DNA of 64,000 nt, from NCBI GenBank assembly GCA_035495855.1, contig DATJFD010000076.1, forward strand, positions 7,346 through 71,345. Reading direction: 5' to 3'. The translations under genes were made by a program, and so were the position numbers. This document shows, one piece after another, positions 1 through 10,644 of the stretch (its first letter is position 1; every line of letters begins with the position of its first letter). The stretch is from JAHFIW01 sp035495855. GTDB taxonomy: Bacteria > Patescibacteriota > Patescibacteriia > SG8-24. The notes beneath the pieces are model-generated. The model made no database searches. It was not told where the DNA came from and saw nothing but the letters and a program-made list of their open reading frames with translations.

Positions 1-61
1 CGATCTGTTCGGGGGCCAGCCCGCGGATGTCGTAAGCCTTGAAGAGTTTTGGGTCCATCAT
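1..61 (-). CDS. Phosphomannomutase/phosphoglucomutase, N-terminal fragment
   Basis: Only the first 20 codons are inside the window; the gene runs off the left edge. The translation starts MMDPKLFKAYDIRGLAPEQI, and FKAYDIRG is the typical start of the alpha-D-phosphohexomutase family, which interconverts hexose 1- and 6-phosphates for sugar-nucleotide synthesis. Two consecutive ATG codons (61 and 58) could serve as start. It is divergent from lemA, with about 150 bp between them that hold the lemA promoter. The family call rests on this short motif alone; PMM and PGM cannot be separated. Confidence 0.7.
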   Translation of the reverse strand, partial: MMDPKLFKAYDIRGLAPEQI

Positions 62-134
62 AGACGAGAAACGCGGCTAGGTTGCGCCGCATTTTCCACC
101 CTGGCGGGCGTTCGAGTTATGCACCGCGGCCTTT

Positions 135-175
135 TTGCCTGACCGCGCTTTTTTCCGTATAATTCAGGCTATAAT
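135..175 (+). promoter_or_regulatory. Sigma70-type promoter of the lemA-htpX-clpC run
   Basis: TTGCCT at 135-140, a 17-bp spacer and a perfect TATAAT at 158-163. A second perfect TATAAT follows at 170-175 but has no good -35 at the right distance. The predicted transcript begins about 40 nt before the lemA ATG. Confidence 0.65.
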
Positions 176-211
176 AGTGTAGAGATTAATTCCTTCGCTC
201 GCAACGTCCCT

Positions 212-775
212 ATGGGAACTCTTAACGCCATCATGATCGTCCTCGGCCTGCTCGTGGTGGTCGTGGTCGCCTGGCTCATCGCCGTCTACAACGGCCTTAT
301 TACGCTGCGAAACCGCACCGACGAAGCCTGGTCCGACATCGACGTCCAGCTCAAGCGTCGTTACGACCTCATCCCCAACCTCGTCGAGACGGTGAAGGGC
401 TACGCCAAGCACGAATCCGAGACCATGGAGAAGGTCATCCAGGCCCGGGCGGCCGCCATGGGCGCGCAGACCACCGCCGCCAAGGCCGAAGCGGAGAACC
501 AGCTCTCCCAGACCCTCAAATCGCTGTTCGCCATCGCCGAGAACTACCCCGACCTGAAGGCCTCGCAGAACTTCCTCCAGCTGCAGGACGACCTCAAGGA
601 CGCGGAGGACAAGATCCAGGCCGCGCGCCGCTTCTACAACGCCAACGTCCGCGACTTCAACACCAAGATCCAGGTGTTCCCGAACAACCTCATCGCCGAG
701 CGGCTGAGCTTCAAGAAGTACGAGTTCTTTGAGATCGACAACGCGGAGCGGCAGAACGTGCAGGTGAAATTCTAG
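212..775 (+). CDS. lemA: LemA family membrane protein
   Basis: 187 residues, the usual length for LemA. An N-terminal transmembrane helix (about residues 5-26, rich in Val/Leu) is followed by the family core containing YNGLITLRNRTDEAWSDID and the RRYDLIPNLVETVKGYA helix, then a long helical region with the NFLQLQ segment. Family members are anchored by the N-terminal helix with a helical bundle outside or facing the membrane; molecular function is not well defined. It is followed by htpX, a pairing seen in many bacteria and suggestive of a role in membrane protein quality control. No strong Shine-Dalgarno lies before the ATG at 212. Confidence 0.9.
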   Translation: MGTLNAIMIVLGLLVVVVVAWLIAVYNGLITLRNRTDEAWSDIDVQLKRRYDLIPNLVETVKGYAKHESETMEKVIQARAAAMGAQTTAAKAEAENQLSQTLKSLFAIAENYPDLKASQNFLQLQDDLKDAEDKIQAARRFYNANVRDFNTKIQVFPNNLIAERLSFKKYEFFEIDNAERQNVQVKF

Positions 776-780
776 CCCCA

Positions 781-849
781 AGCTTCAAGCGCCGAGTTCC
801 GAGGGGCTGAAAAGCAGCTCGAAGCTCTCAGCTCGAAGCTCGAAGCTCG
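781..849. repeat. Heptad tandem repeat, unit AGCTCGA (site R1)
   Basis: The lemA-htpX gap is filled by AGCTCGA-like units with 7-bp spacing (right part, about 815-849), with a shorter, partly complementary arm at 781-800. The array ends directly at the htpX ATG, so it also occupies the place of a ribosome-binding site. First of at least 17 sites of this architecture. Confidence 0.7.
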
Positions 850-1749
850 ATGACGACATACGACTTCATCGCCGCCAACAAGAGGAAGACCGTGATCCTC
901 ATCGCGGTCTTTTCCGCGCTCGTGCTCGCCATCGGCTGGACCATCGACCAGTACTACGGCGGAGGAGGGTTCTTCGTCGGCGTCGCCGCCATCTACTCGA
1001 CCATCTCGGCGCTGGTGAGCTACTACGCCGGCGACAAGGTCGCGCTGGCCGTCTCCGGCGCGCGCCCGGTGACCGGCGCGGAATCGCCCTACGTCGTGCG
1101 CATGGTCGAGAACCTAGCCATCTCGCAGGGCATGCCGACGCCGAAGGTCTATCTGATCGAGGACGAGGCCATCAACGCCTTCGCCACCGGCCGCGACCCG
1201 AAGCACGCGTCCATCGCGGTGACGACCGGCGCGGTACGGAAGCTGGCGAACGAGGAGCTCGAGGGCGTGCTCGCGCACGAGATGTCGCACGTGAAGAACT
1301 ACGACATCCGGGTGATGACCATCGTGATCGTGCTCGTCGGCATCATCTCGGTGCTCGCCAACATGATGTTCCGGGCGACCTTCTACGGCGGCCGCCGGCG
1401 CGACAACCGCAACAGCGCCAGCGGGGTGTTCCTCCTGATCGGCCTGGTACTGATGATCTTCGCCCCTTTCATCGCCCAGCTCATCAAGCTGGCCGTATCG
1501 CGAAGGCGGGAATACCTCGCCGACGCGTCCGGCGCGCTGATGACGAGATTCCCCGAAGGCCTGGCGCGGGCGCTCAGGAAGATACAGCAGGAATCGATGC
1601 CCATGGCCCACGCTTCCGCCGCCACCGCGCACCTGTTCATCGCCAACCCTTTCACCGGAAAAACGCTCGAAGGCCTCTTCTCCACGCACCCGCCGATCGA
1701 AATGCGCATCGCGGCGCTCGAGAAGATGGCCAGCGTGCCCGGCACTTAA
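850..1749 (+). CDS. htpX: M48 family zinc metalloprotease HtpX
   Basis: 299 residues. Two N-terminal transmembrane helices (about 15-35 and 40-60) precede the catalytic zinc motif HEMSH at about residues 144-148 (AHEMSHVKNYD), with a further hydrophobic pair at about 155-215 and the third-ligand region EYLADASGA near residue 220. The C-terminus keeps the FSTHPPIEMRIAAL segment typical of HtpX. The enzyme is a membrane-bound endopeptidase that degrades damaged membrane proteins with its active site on the cytoplasmic side. It lies between lemA and clpC, a coherent protein quality-control group, with a heptad repeat on each side. Confidence 0.93.
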   Translation: MTTYDFIAANKRKTVILIAVFSALVLAIGWTIDQYYGGGGFFVGVAAIYSTISALVSYYAGDKVALAVSGARPVTGAESPYVVRMVENLAISQGMPTPKVYLIEDEAINAFATGRDPKHASIAVTTGAVRKLANEELEGVLAHEMSHVKNYDIRVMTIVIVLVGIISVLANMMFRATFYGGRRRDNRNSASGVFLLIGLVLMIFAPFIAQLIKLAVSRRREYLADASGALMTRFPEGLARALRKIQQESMPMAHASAATAHLFIANPFTGKTLEGLFSTHPPIEMRIAALEKMASVPGT

Positions 1750-1858
1750 GTCGAAAGTGGAGAGTCGAAAGTCGAAAGCCCGCCGGGCTCCGCCACTCTC
1801 GTCTCTCCGCTTCCCACATCAATCTTTCCACTCTCGACTTTCCACTTTCTACTCTCGT
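1750..1858. repeat. Inverted heptad tandem repeat, unit GTCGAAA (site R2)
   Basis: Left arm 1750-1779 is made of GTCGAAA/GTGGAGA units at exact 7-bp spacing. Right arm 1824-1857 carries the complementary ACTTTCC/ACTCTCG units, also at 7 bp. The arms can form a long imperfect hairpin with a loop of about 45 nt. An open frame through it would add 34 low-complexity residues to ClpC, so it is treated as non-coding. Confidence 0.8.
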
Positions 1859-4418
<2,560 letters not shown>

Positions 4419-4426
<8 letters not shown>

Positions 4427-6152
4427 CGAACTGCAGCATTCCGCGACCCTCGATGATCAGCTGCGCTGGAAGCGCGAGCTGGATTCGACGCGCGCCATGG
4501 CGCGGCAGACCATCCCCGGCTTCTTTCCGGGCCCTGGCGCTGCTGCGGGCGGCGGAGGTGGCGGAGTGGCCGCGGGAGGGGGCGGAGGCGCCCCGGCCGG
4601 CGGCGGCGCGCCTGCGGCAGGAGGCGGCGGAGCGGGCGGCGCCCAGGGACAAAAGGGCGGTCCGCAGCAGCCGCAGAAAGGCGGGCTCGGCCAGATGGGC
4701 GGTGGCGGAGGCGGCGGCACGCCCGGAACCCCCGGCCAGCAGTTCAGCGAAGACGAGATCGAGGAGATGCTCGAGCAGGGCTACTCCATGGATGACATCG
4801 AGAAAGCGCAGCAAGGCACGCCGGGAACCAAACCCCGACGTTCCCTGGCGGACCGCGCCGGCGGCGCCGTCGAGTCGGCCGGCAACCTGACCGAAAAGGG
4901 CGGCAAGGCGGTCGAGACGGGCGGCAAAGCCATCGAAGGCGCGGGCAAAGGACTCGAGACCGCCGGCAAGGGCGTGGAAGCGGCCGGCCAGGCGGCCGAG
5001 ACCGCCGGCAAAGGCATCGAAGCCGCCGGGTCCGCCGTGAAGGAAGCCGGCAAGGCCACCATGGAAGCCAGCAAAGGACTGACCGAGGCGGGAGTGGAGC
5101 TCTCGTCCACCGGCCTCGGCGCCATCGTCGGCGTGCCGCTCGCGGCCGTCGGCGTCGTCGGCATGGCCGGCGGCGGCGCGGCCATGGGCGCGGGCGCCGG
5201 CATGGAGGCCGGCGGCAAAGGCGCCCAGGCGGCCGGCAAAGGCGCGCAGTCGGCGGGCAAAGGCATGCAGGAGGGCGGCAAAGGCATGCAGCAGGCCGGC
5301 AAGGGCGTCCAGGATGCCGGCAAAGGCATGCAGGACACGGGCGGCCAGATGCAGCAAATGGGCAAGCAGATGAAGCAGATGACGCCCGGCGCTGAGGGCG
5401 CGGACAAGGCCAAGGATTCCATGACCCCGAGCGCGCCGACCGGCATCGGCGGCGGAGCGCAGGCCGAGAGCCCGACCGGCAGCATGAAGGACACCGTCGG
5501 CGGCGGCCCCGCCAAGGACATCGCCATGAGCGCCGCGGGTGGCGCAGGCGGCGGAGGAGGCGGGGGCGGAGGAGGAGGCGGAGGAGGCGGGGGCGGCGGC
5601 ATGCCCGGCGGAGGAGGGATGCCCGGCGGCAAGGTCATGCAGGCCTACCAGCAGGGCGGCAGCAAGAGCGACCAGATGATGCGGATGGGCGGCGCGGCCG
5701 CCGGCGAAGGCGCGGAGGCGGTCGGTTCGGCCTTCGGACCCGAAGGCAAGGTGATCGGCAAGGCGGCCTCGGAAGCGATCACGATGGGCACGGAAGGAGC
5801 TATCGCCGCGAAGAACCTGGTCATGTCGGGCGGCAGCCTGGCGTCGCAGAAGGCGGCGGCGAAAGCGTTCAAGCAACAGGTCGTCGACAAGATATGGTGG
5901 CCCGGCATGATGCAGTTCCCGATGAACTTCCTCCTCTTCTTCCCCATGCTCCAGGTGTACTGGTTCGCGAGCATGACGAAGAGCAGCTGGACCACGGAGA
6001 TGCGGCAATGGGAGCACGGCGTCATCCTGTTCTTCTCCTTCCTGGAGTTCATGATGGTCATGACCTTCCTCGCCATCATCGGCGCCATCGGATGCCTCAT
6101 CGACTACTCGAACTGCGGCCACACGTATGTCAGCAATCTTCTCGGCGTCTAA
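4419..6152 (+). CDS. Gly-rich membrane protein with heptad peptide repeats
   Basis: 577 residues of unknown function. After a charged start, residues 40-105 are Gly/Ala/Pro-rich. Residues about 146-225 are 7-residue repeats of the form GKxxExA (GKAIEGA, GKGLETA, GKGVEAA), and about 264-330 a second block GKGxQxA (GKGMQQA, GKGVQDA). A run of about 20 glycines lies near 375-395. The C-terminus has two likely transmembrane helices (about 497-520 and 533-562). Repeats of this kind form long amphipathic helices, as in LEA-like or tape-measure-like proteins; that comparison is inference. It is coupled to clpC upstream and 12 bp from the propeller gene downstream, just before the secretion-related genes. 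Confidence 0.75.
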
Positions 6153-6164
6153 ACCCTCGATCCT

Positions 6165-7376
6165 ATGAACTGGAAAAGGCTCCTCCTCATCATCTTGTTC
6201 ATCGGCGTGACCCTCGGCATCGGGTACGCCCTGTTCAGGCTTTTTTTCGCCGCGCCGCAGGAAGTCGTCCCCACGGAAGAACAGAACGCCAACGGCGCCG
6301 TCGGCGGCCTGCCGTCGGCCAACGTCGGCGGCGTGCCCGGCGCTCCCCCGCCGACCGGTGCGCCGGGGCTTCCCCCGGGCGTCTCCCCCGTCGCGAACGG
6401 CGGGCTGACGGTCGTGACGCCGGTCGCTCCGGTGCCGACCACCGGCGCGACGCTCAGCGCCAGCGGCCAGCTCAACTATTACAACCGCAATGACGGCAAG
6501 TTCTACCGCCTCAACCCCGACGGCACGACCACGTCGCTCTCCAACAAGACCTTTTTCAACGTGAGCAATGCGAAGTTCGACCCGCAGGGCAACAAGGCCA
6601 TCCTCGAATATCCGGACGGCTCCAACATCATGTTCAACTTCCAGACCGGCGAACAGGCGACGCTGCCGGCGCACTGGGAGGGCTTCGACTTCAACCCCAC
6701 GGGCACGCAGATCGTGGCGAAGAGCGTCGGCGTCGATCCGGATGCGCGCTTCCTGGTGGTCGCGAACCCCGACGGTTCCGGTGCCAAGGCGGTGCAGGAG
6801 CTGGGCGAGAACCAGGACAAGGTGCAGGTGAACTGGTCGCCGAACAACGAGGTCATCGCGACGGCCACGACCGGCCGGAGCTTCGGCGTCGACCGGCAGG
6901 AGGTCTACCTCATCGGCCAGAACGGCGAGAACTTCAAGTCGATGATCGTCGAGGGCCTGGACTTCCGGCCGAAGTGGGCGCCCGGCGGCGAGCAGCTGAT
7001 GTACAGCGTGGCCGGCTCGCTCTCCGACTGGAAGCCGCAGCTCTGGATCGTCGACGCGCAGGGCGACAATATCGGCCGCAACCGCCGCAGCATCGCCGTG
7101 AACACCTGGGCGGACAAATGCACGTTCCAGGACAAGGACAACCTGTACTGCGCGGTCCCCGACGATCTCCCCCGCGGCGCCGGCCTCCAGCCCGACATCG
7201 CCAATGACACGCCGGATTCCATCTACAAGATCAACCTCACGACCGGCCTGCAGACCAAGATCGCGGTCCCCGAAGGCTCGCACACGATCGGTTCGGTCAT
7301 GCTCACCCCGGACAAGAAGAGCCTCTTCTTCACGGACAAGGGTTCCGGCGTGGTCAACAAGATCGCGCTGCCGTGA
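6165..7376 (+). CDS. Membrane-anchored TolB-like beta-propeller protein
   Basis: 403 residues. One N-terminal transmembrane helix (about 5-27) is followed by a Pro/Gly/Val-rich linker (about 40-100) and a C-terminal domain of repeated blades with motifs such as NAKFDPQGNKAILEYPDGS, GFDFNPTGTQIVAKS, VQVNWSPNNEVIATAT and FRPKWAPGGEQLMYSVAG. This is the PD40/TolB-like propeller pattern, normally a protein-interaction platform outside the cytoplasmic membrane. It ends before a strong terminator and is probably the last gene of the clpC transcript. Binding partner unknown. Confidence 0.75.
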   Translation: MNWKRLLLIILFIGVTLGIGYALFRLFFAAPQEVVPTEEQNANGAVGGLPSANVGGVPGAPPPTGAPGLPPGVSPVANGGLTVVTPVAPVPTTGATLSASGQLNYYNRNDGKFYRLNPDGTTTSLSNKTFFNVSNAKFDPQGNKAILEYPDGSNIMFNFQTGEQATLPAHWEGFDFNPTGTQIVAKSVGVDPDARFLVVANPDGSGAKAVQELGENQDKVQVNWSPNNEVIATATTGRSFGVDRQEVYLIGQNGENFKSMIVEGLDFRPKWAPGGEQLMYSVAGSLSDWKPQLWIVDAQGDNIGRNRRSIAVNTWADKCTFQDKDNLYCAVPDDLPRGAGLQPDIANDTPDSIYKINLTTGLQTKIAVPEGSHTIGSVMLTPDKKSLFFTDKGSGVVNKIALP

Positions 7377-7405
7377 GGCCGCGGCGGCCGGATATGGTAG
7401 AGTGA

Positions 7406-7434
7406 AGAGTGGCGGACGTTCCGCCACTCTTTTT
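7406..7434 (+). terminator. Rho-independent terminator after the propeller gene
   Basis: A perfect 11-bp stem AGAGTGGCGGA/TCCGCCACTCT with a CGT loop is followed by TTTT. An in-frame GTG at 7409 lies inside it and is rejected as the dsbA start. Confidence 0.85.
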
Positions 7435-7441
7435 CGGCCTT

Positions 7442-8131
7442 ATGCGCCATTCGAACGCCTTCCTCGGCGCCGCGATCCTCGCCGCGCTGCTCATCCTGGT
7501 CGTCTACGGCATCGCCGCGCTGTCGCCCGTCAATCCGGCGCCCAAGAGCGTGAACCAGATCGACCTGAGCGCCGCTCCGCTCGACAAGCCGACGGTCTCT
7601 TTCGGCAACCCTTCGCGGGGCCCGAAGGACGCCGCGGTGACGGTATTCGTGTTCGGCGACTACGTCTGCCCGCCGTGCGCCGAATACGAGGCCACGACCT
7701 CCCAGCTCCTGACGGAGTTCCCGAAGGACGTCCGCATCGTCTGGAAGGACATGCCCAACACGCAGCTCCATCCCGAATCCATCAACGCCGCGGTGGCCGC
7801 GCGCTGCGCCGCGGACCAGGGGGCTTTCTGGCAGTATCACGACCTTCTGTACCAGGAGCAGGCGTCCATCGGCCCCAAGAACTACACCCCCTTCGCGGCC
7901 CAGCTCGGCCTCGACCTCGAAGCCTTCCAGTCCTGTTACGACTCCCGCCAGACGCAGCCGCTCGTGCAGCGGGATTACGACGAGGGGCAGCGGCTCCGCG
8001 TCGACAGCACGCCGTATACCTTCGTGAACGGCCGCAGGGTCGCCGGAGCCGTCAGTTACGAGCAGCTGCGCGGCTTCGTCGTCGCCGCGTTGAGCGAAGC
8101 GGGCATCCAGCCGGCCCAGGCGGCGCCATGA
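7442..8131 (+). CDS. DsbA-like thiol-disulfide oxidoreductase, membrane anchored
   Basis: 229 residues from ATG 7442. An N-terminal signal anchor (about 5-27) is followed by a DsbA/thioredoxin fold: VFVFGDYVCPPCAEYEA carries the CxxC active site as CPPC, a helical insertion follows, and the cis-proline region STPYTFVNGRRV precedes the last strand. The family introduces disulfide bonds into proteins outside the cytoplasmic membrane. Placement just before four secreted, Cys-containing hydrolase fusions, and about 20 kb from a giant Cys-rich protein, suggests these are its substrates (inference). No DsbB/VKOR partner is in the window. Confidence 0.88.
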   Translation: MRHSNAFLGAAILAALLILVVYGIAALSPVNPAPKSVNQIDLSAAPLDKPTVSFGNPSRGPKDAAVTVFVFGDYVCPPCAEYEATTSQLLTEFPKDVRIVWKDMPNTQLHPESINAAVAARCAADQGAFWQYHDLLYQEQASIGPKNYTPFAAQLGLDLEAFQSCYDSRQTQPLVQRDYDEGQRLRVDSTPYTFVNGRRVAGAVSYEQLRGFVVAALSEAGIQPAQAAP

Positions 8132-8155
8132 TGCCGAAAACCGCCGAAAAATAAG

Positions 8156-8176
8156 GCCGGGACCCCGTGTCCCGGC
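8156..8176. terminator. Hairpin between dsbA-like gene and VirB2 fusion cluster
   Basis: A perfect 8-bp stem GCCGGGAC/GTCCCGGC with a 5-nt loop. On the plus strand no T-run follows, so it may be a weak terminator or a processing site; on the minus strand it would be followed by TTATTTTT. Confidence 0.45.
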
Positions 8177-8225
8177 ACCCTCCGCAGCACCTCATATCCG
8201 CGTCGCAGTAAAGCCGGAGAGGTGC

Positions 8226-8231
8226 TATTAT
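8226..8231 (+). promoter_or_regulatory. Possible -10 of the VirB2-fusion cluster
   Basis: TATTAT at 8226-8231 lies about 55 nt before the first fusion gene. The -35 at the expected distance (TCGCAG) is poor, so this is only a candidate. Confidence 0.35.
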
Positions 8232-8284
8232 TTATGGGTCGGAAGCCCAAACCTTTGGACCGCCCTGAACACCCCGATCGGCTT

Positions 8285-9424
8285 ATGAACGAGAGGAAAA
8301 TACTCCCTTTTGCGCGGGCGTTCGTCTTCCTCTCTTTGGCTCTCTTCGCCGCGAATGCTGGCGCGGTCGTCCAGGAACGTCCTGTGCTGGCCATTAACAT
8401 TCCGACGATCCAGTTCACCAACGTTTCGGTCGTGAACGGCGACGGTTATCGCAAGATCGACGTGCCCTGGATCGGGCAATACGTTTCCGGCGTGTACAGC
8501 TACGCCGTCGCCATCGCCGGCGTGCTCGCGGGGGTCATGTTCGTCATCGGGGGGTTCCAATACCTGACCGCCGGAGGCGATGCCAGCCGCGTATCGAAGG
8601 CCAAAGAACGCATCCGGGACGCGGTCGTCGGACTGCTCCTGGCCTTCGGCGCCTACACGATCCTTACCACGCTCAACCCCAGCCTCGTGTCGTTCGAAGC
8701 GCTCAATGTCAGGACCGTGGCGCGGCGGACCTTCACGGCGGAGGAACGCGAGGATTACGGGGACAACACCAACCCTCCGGTCGGGGGCGTGGCCTCCACG
8801 AACTCGCCGCCGGTCGCGGGCGGCGCGGGCGCGCAGGCGGTATGCACGACCATCGAATCCTGTCGGACCATGTGCAACGGCACGCATCCCACGAGCACGC
8901 CCGGCGTCATGGACGCGTCTCTCGCCAGGCCGATCCCGACGCTTCCCGGTCTGGTCGGCGGCGGTCAGTCGGCGTCGCAGGCCGTCATCGACGGTCTGAC
9001 CCGCGCGGCCGCGGACGCGCACGCCCGCGGACTGACCATCGTGGCGGCCTCCGGCTACCGGCCGCTGGCCACGCAGATCGCGCTCGTCTGCGCCCGCATG
9101 GGTGATCCCGCCAGGGAGGCCGGCATCGGCTCCGCGGTCGCCTGGCCGGGAGGTTCGAACCATGGCGCCGGCTATGCGGTCGATATCCAACTGCGCGAGG
9201 ACAGCTCCGGGCGCACGCTCGTCGGCAGCGGCAACTGCGCGGCGCAGGCGGCAGGGACCCTCGCCACGCCCGCCAATTCCCAACTTTTCGATCAGATCAT
9301 GACGGCCGCGGGCGCACGCAGGTACTCGAACGAGATCTGGCATTATGAGTTCGGCAGCTCGTCCGGATGCCGCTGCACGTATCCGAACTGCCCCCCGCCG
9401 CCGAAAGCCTGCAGCGGTTGCTGA
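8285..9424 (+). CDS. VirB2/TrbC-like membrane module fused to M15 D,D-peptidase
   Basis: 379 residues from ATG 8285. A signal sequence (1-27) is followed by the motif RPVLAINIPTIQF shared by all four cluster members, then two transmembrane helices (about 70-92 and 108-128) flanking the cytoplasmic loop TAGGDASRVSKAKERI. This is the layout of VirB2/TrbC-type pilin-like proteins. The C-terminal half is an M15 (VanY-like) peptidase: SGYRP near 256, the zinc motif SNHGAGYAVDI with H293 and D300, and EIWHYEF with H353. M15 enzymes cleave peptidoglycan stem peptides. The end is Cys-rich. First of four tandem paralogues, 1 bp before the next. Joining the two modules is unusual; the domain calls themselves are strong. 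Confidence 0.85.
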   Translation: MNERKILPFARAFVFLSLALFAANAGAVVQERPVLAINIPTIQFTNVSVVNGDGYRKIDVPWIGQYVSGVYSYAVAIAGVLAGVMFVIGGFQYLTAGGDASRVSKAKERIRDAVVGLLLAFGAYTILTTLNPSLVSFEALNVRTVARRTFTAEEREDYGDNTNPPVGGVASTNSPPVAGGAGAQAVCTTIESCRTMCNGTHPTSTPGVMDASLARPIPTLPGLVGGGQSASQAVIDGLTRAAADAHARGLTIVAASGYRPLATQIALVCARMGDPAREAGIGSAVAWPGGSNHGAGYAVDIQLREDSSGRTLVGSGNCAAQAAGTLATPANSQLFDQIMTAAGARRYSNEIWHYEFGSSSGCRCTYPNCPPPPKACSGC

Positions 9425-9425
9425 T

Positions 9426-10640
9426 ATGAACGTCCCACGTCATTCCCGCCTTGCCATCGTCCTCCGGCAGATCTTCCTGCCTGCCTTCCTTTTCGCGGCC
9501 CTTTTCTCGGTCGGACAGGACGTCCTCGGGCAAGGTACGGAACAGTTCCGGCCGAACCTCGCCATCAACATCCCGACCGTCACCTTCGAGAAGATCGTGC
9601 GCACCACGGTTCCGGGCGAACAGGGCGCGACCGCCCAGGACGTCATCGACGTTCCCTGGATCACGAACTACGTCGCGGGCGTCTACCGCTACGCCACTTC
9701 CGTCGCGGTCATCATCGCGGGAGTCATGTTCCTCGTCGGCGCGTTCCAATATCTGACCGCCGGCGGCGACTCGGGCCGCGTCTCGCAGGGACGCGACAGG
9801 ATCACGAACGCGGTCATCGGCCTGTTCCTGGTGTTCGGCGCGTACGTGATGCTGCTGACCATCAACCCCGACCTCGTTTCCCTCCGGTCGCTGCAGATCA
9901 AAACGGTCGCGAAGAAGACCTTCACCATCATCTCTGCCGCCGATTACCAGCGCCTGACCGGGCACGCGCCGCCGCCGACCGGCAGCGGAGGCGGGCCCGG
10001 CGGCACCGGCGGCACGTCCGCGGGTGGCAGCGGCATGATCGGCATGGCCATGGAGGCTGCGCGGGCCACGAACATCCCAGAGCTCCCCTGCTTCGTGAAG
10101 GGCTCGATGCTGGAGGAGTCCGGGGGCAAGGCCAACGCGCTCGGCCATGACGAGAACGCCGCGACGACGGTGTTCAGCGTCGGCGCGCGGCGCCAGTTCA
10201 TCAATAGCGGCGTTTTCAAGAGCGGCGCGACCTTCCCGCCGGTCGGCTGCAACGACAAGTCCTGCCAGAACCAGGGCCCGCGCGCCAACGACGACAACTT
10301 CACCGCCTCGTCCCCGCCGGACTACGGCCTCGACTGGCGGTACTCGCACGGCTTCGGCTCGGGACAGTCGACCATCTTCCCCGGCAGCGCGCCCTGCCCC
10401 GGCAACGAGGCGCAAGGGCGCGGCTTCCGGATGGGCAACCACTGCTACAGCGCCGCGCAGCTGCTCGACCCGCCTTCGCAGGTCGCCGCCATGGTGGACC
10501 ACTACAAGATGTGCTGGCAGCGCGGCGGCGGCGACCCCGCCAGGGCCTACGTCTGCTACGCCGGCACCATCGCGCCGGACAACCCCATCATCGTCAAGCG
10601 CGTGAACAACTATAATGCCTGCCGCGCCGCCGGGGGCTAA
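9426..10640 (+). CDS. VirB2/TrbC-like membrane module fused to lytic transglycosylase-like domain
   Basis: 404 residues; the ATG at 9426 follows the upstream TGA by one base. A signal sequence, the RPNLAINIPTVTF motif, two transmembrane helices and a TAGGDSGRVSQGRDRI loop match the upstream paralogue. After a Gly/Ser linker (about 180-205), residues 205-404 resemble an SLT-type lytic transglycosylase: a candidate catalytic glutamate in LEESGGKANA (about 230), a later SHGFGSGQST segment, and a helical end with PPSQVAAMVDHYKMCW and YAGTI. Such enzymes cut the glycan strand of peptidoglycan, as VirB1 does in type IV secretion. Several Cys residues suggest disulfides. The membrane module is clear; the enzyme assignment is moderate. 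Confidence 0.7.
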   Translation: MNVPRHSRLAIVLRQIFLPAFLFAALFSVGQDVLGQGTEQFRPNLAINIPTVTFEKIVRTTVPGEQGATAQDVIDVPWITNYVAGVYRYATSVAVIIAGVMFLVGAFQYLTAGGDSGRVSQGRDRITNAVIGLFLVFGAYVMLLTINPDLVSLRSLQIKTVAKKTFTIISAADYQRLTGHAPPPTGSGGGPGGTGGTSAGGSGMIGMAMEAARATNIPELPCFVKGSMLEESGGKANALGHDENAATTVFSVGARRQFINSGVFKSGATFPPVGCNDKSCQNQGPRANDDNFTASSPPDYGLDWRYSHGFGSGQSTIFPGSAPCPGNEAQGRGFRMGNHCYSAAQLLDPPSQVAAMVDHYKMCWQRGGGDPARAYVCYAGTIAPDNPIIVKRVNNYNACRAAGG

Positions 10641-10644
10641 GCCT

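Noticed and set aside
1757..1858. An upstream start for ClpC at 1757
   Set aside because: It would translate the R2 repeat into a Ser/Arg-rich leader; the ATG at 1859 gives the normal ClpC N-terminus.
7409..7441. GTG start of the DsbA-like protein at 7409
   Set aside because: It lies inside a strong terminator hairpin; the ATG at 7442 gives a normal signal anchor.
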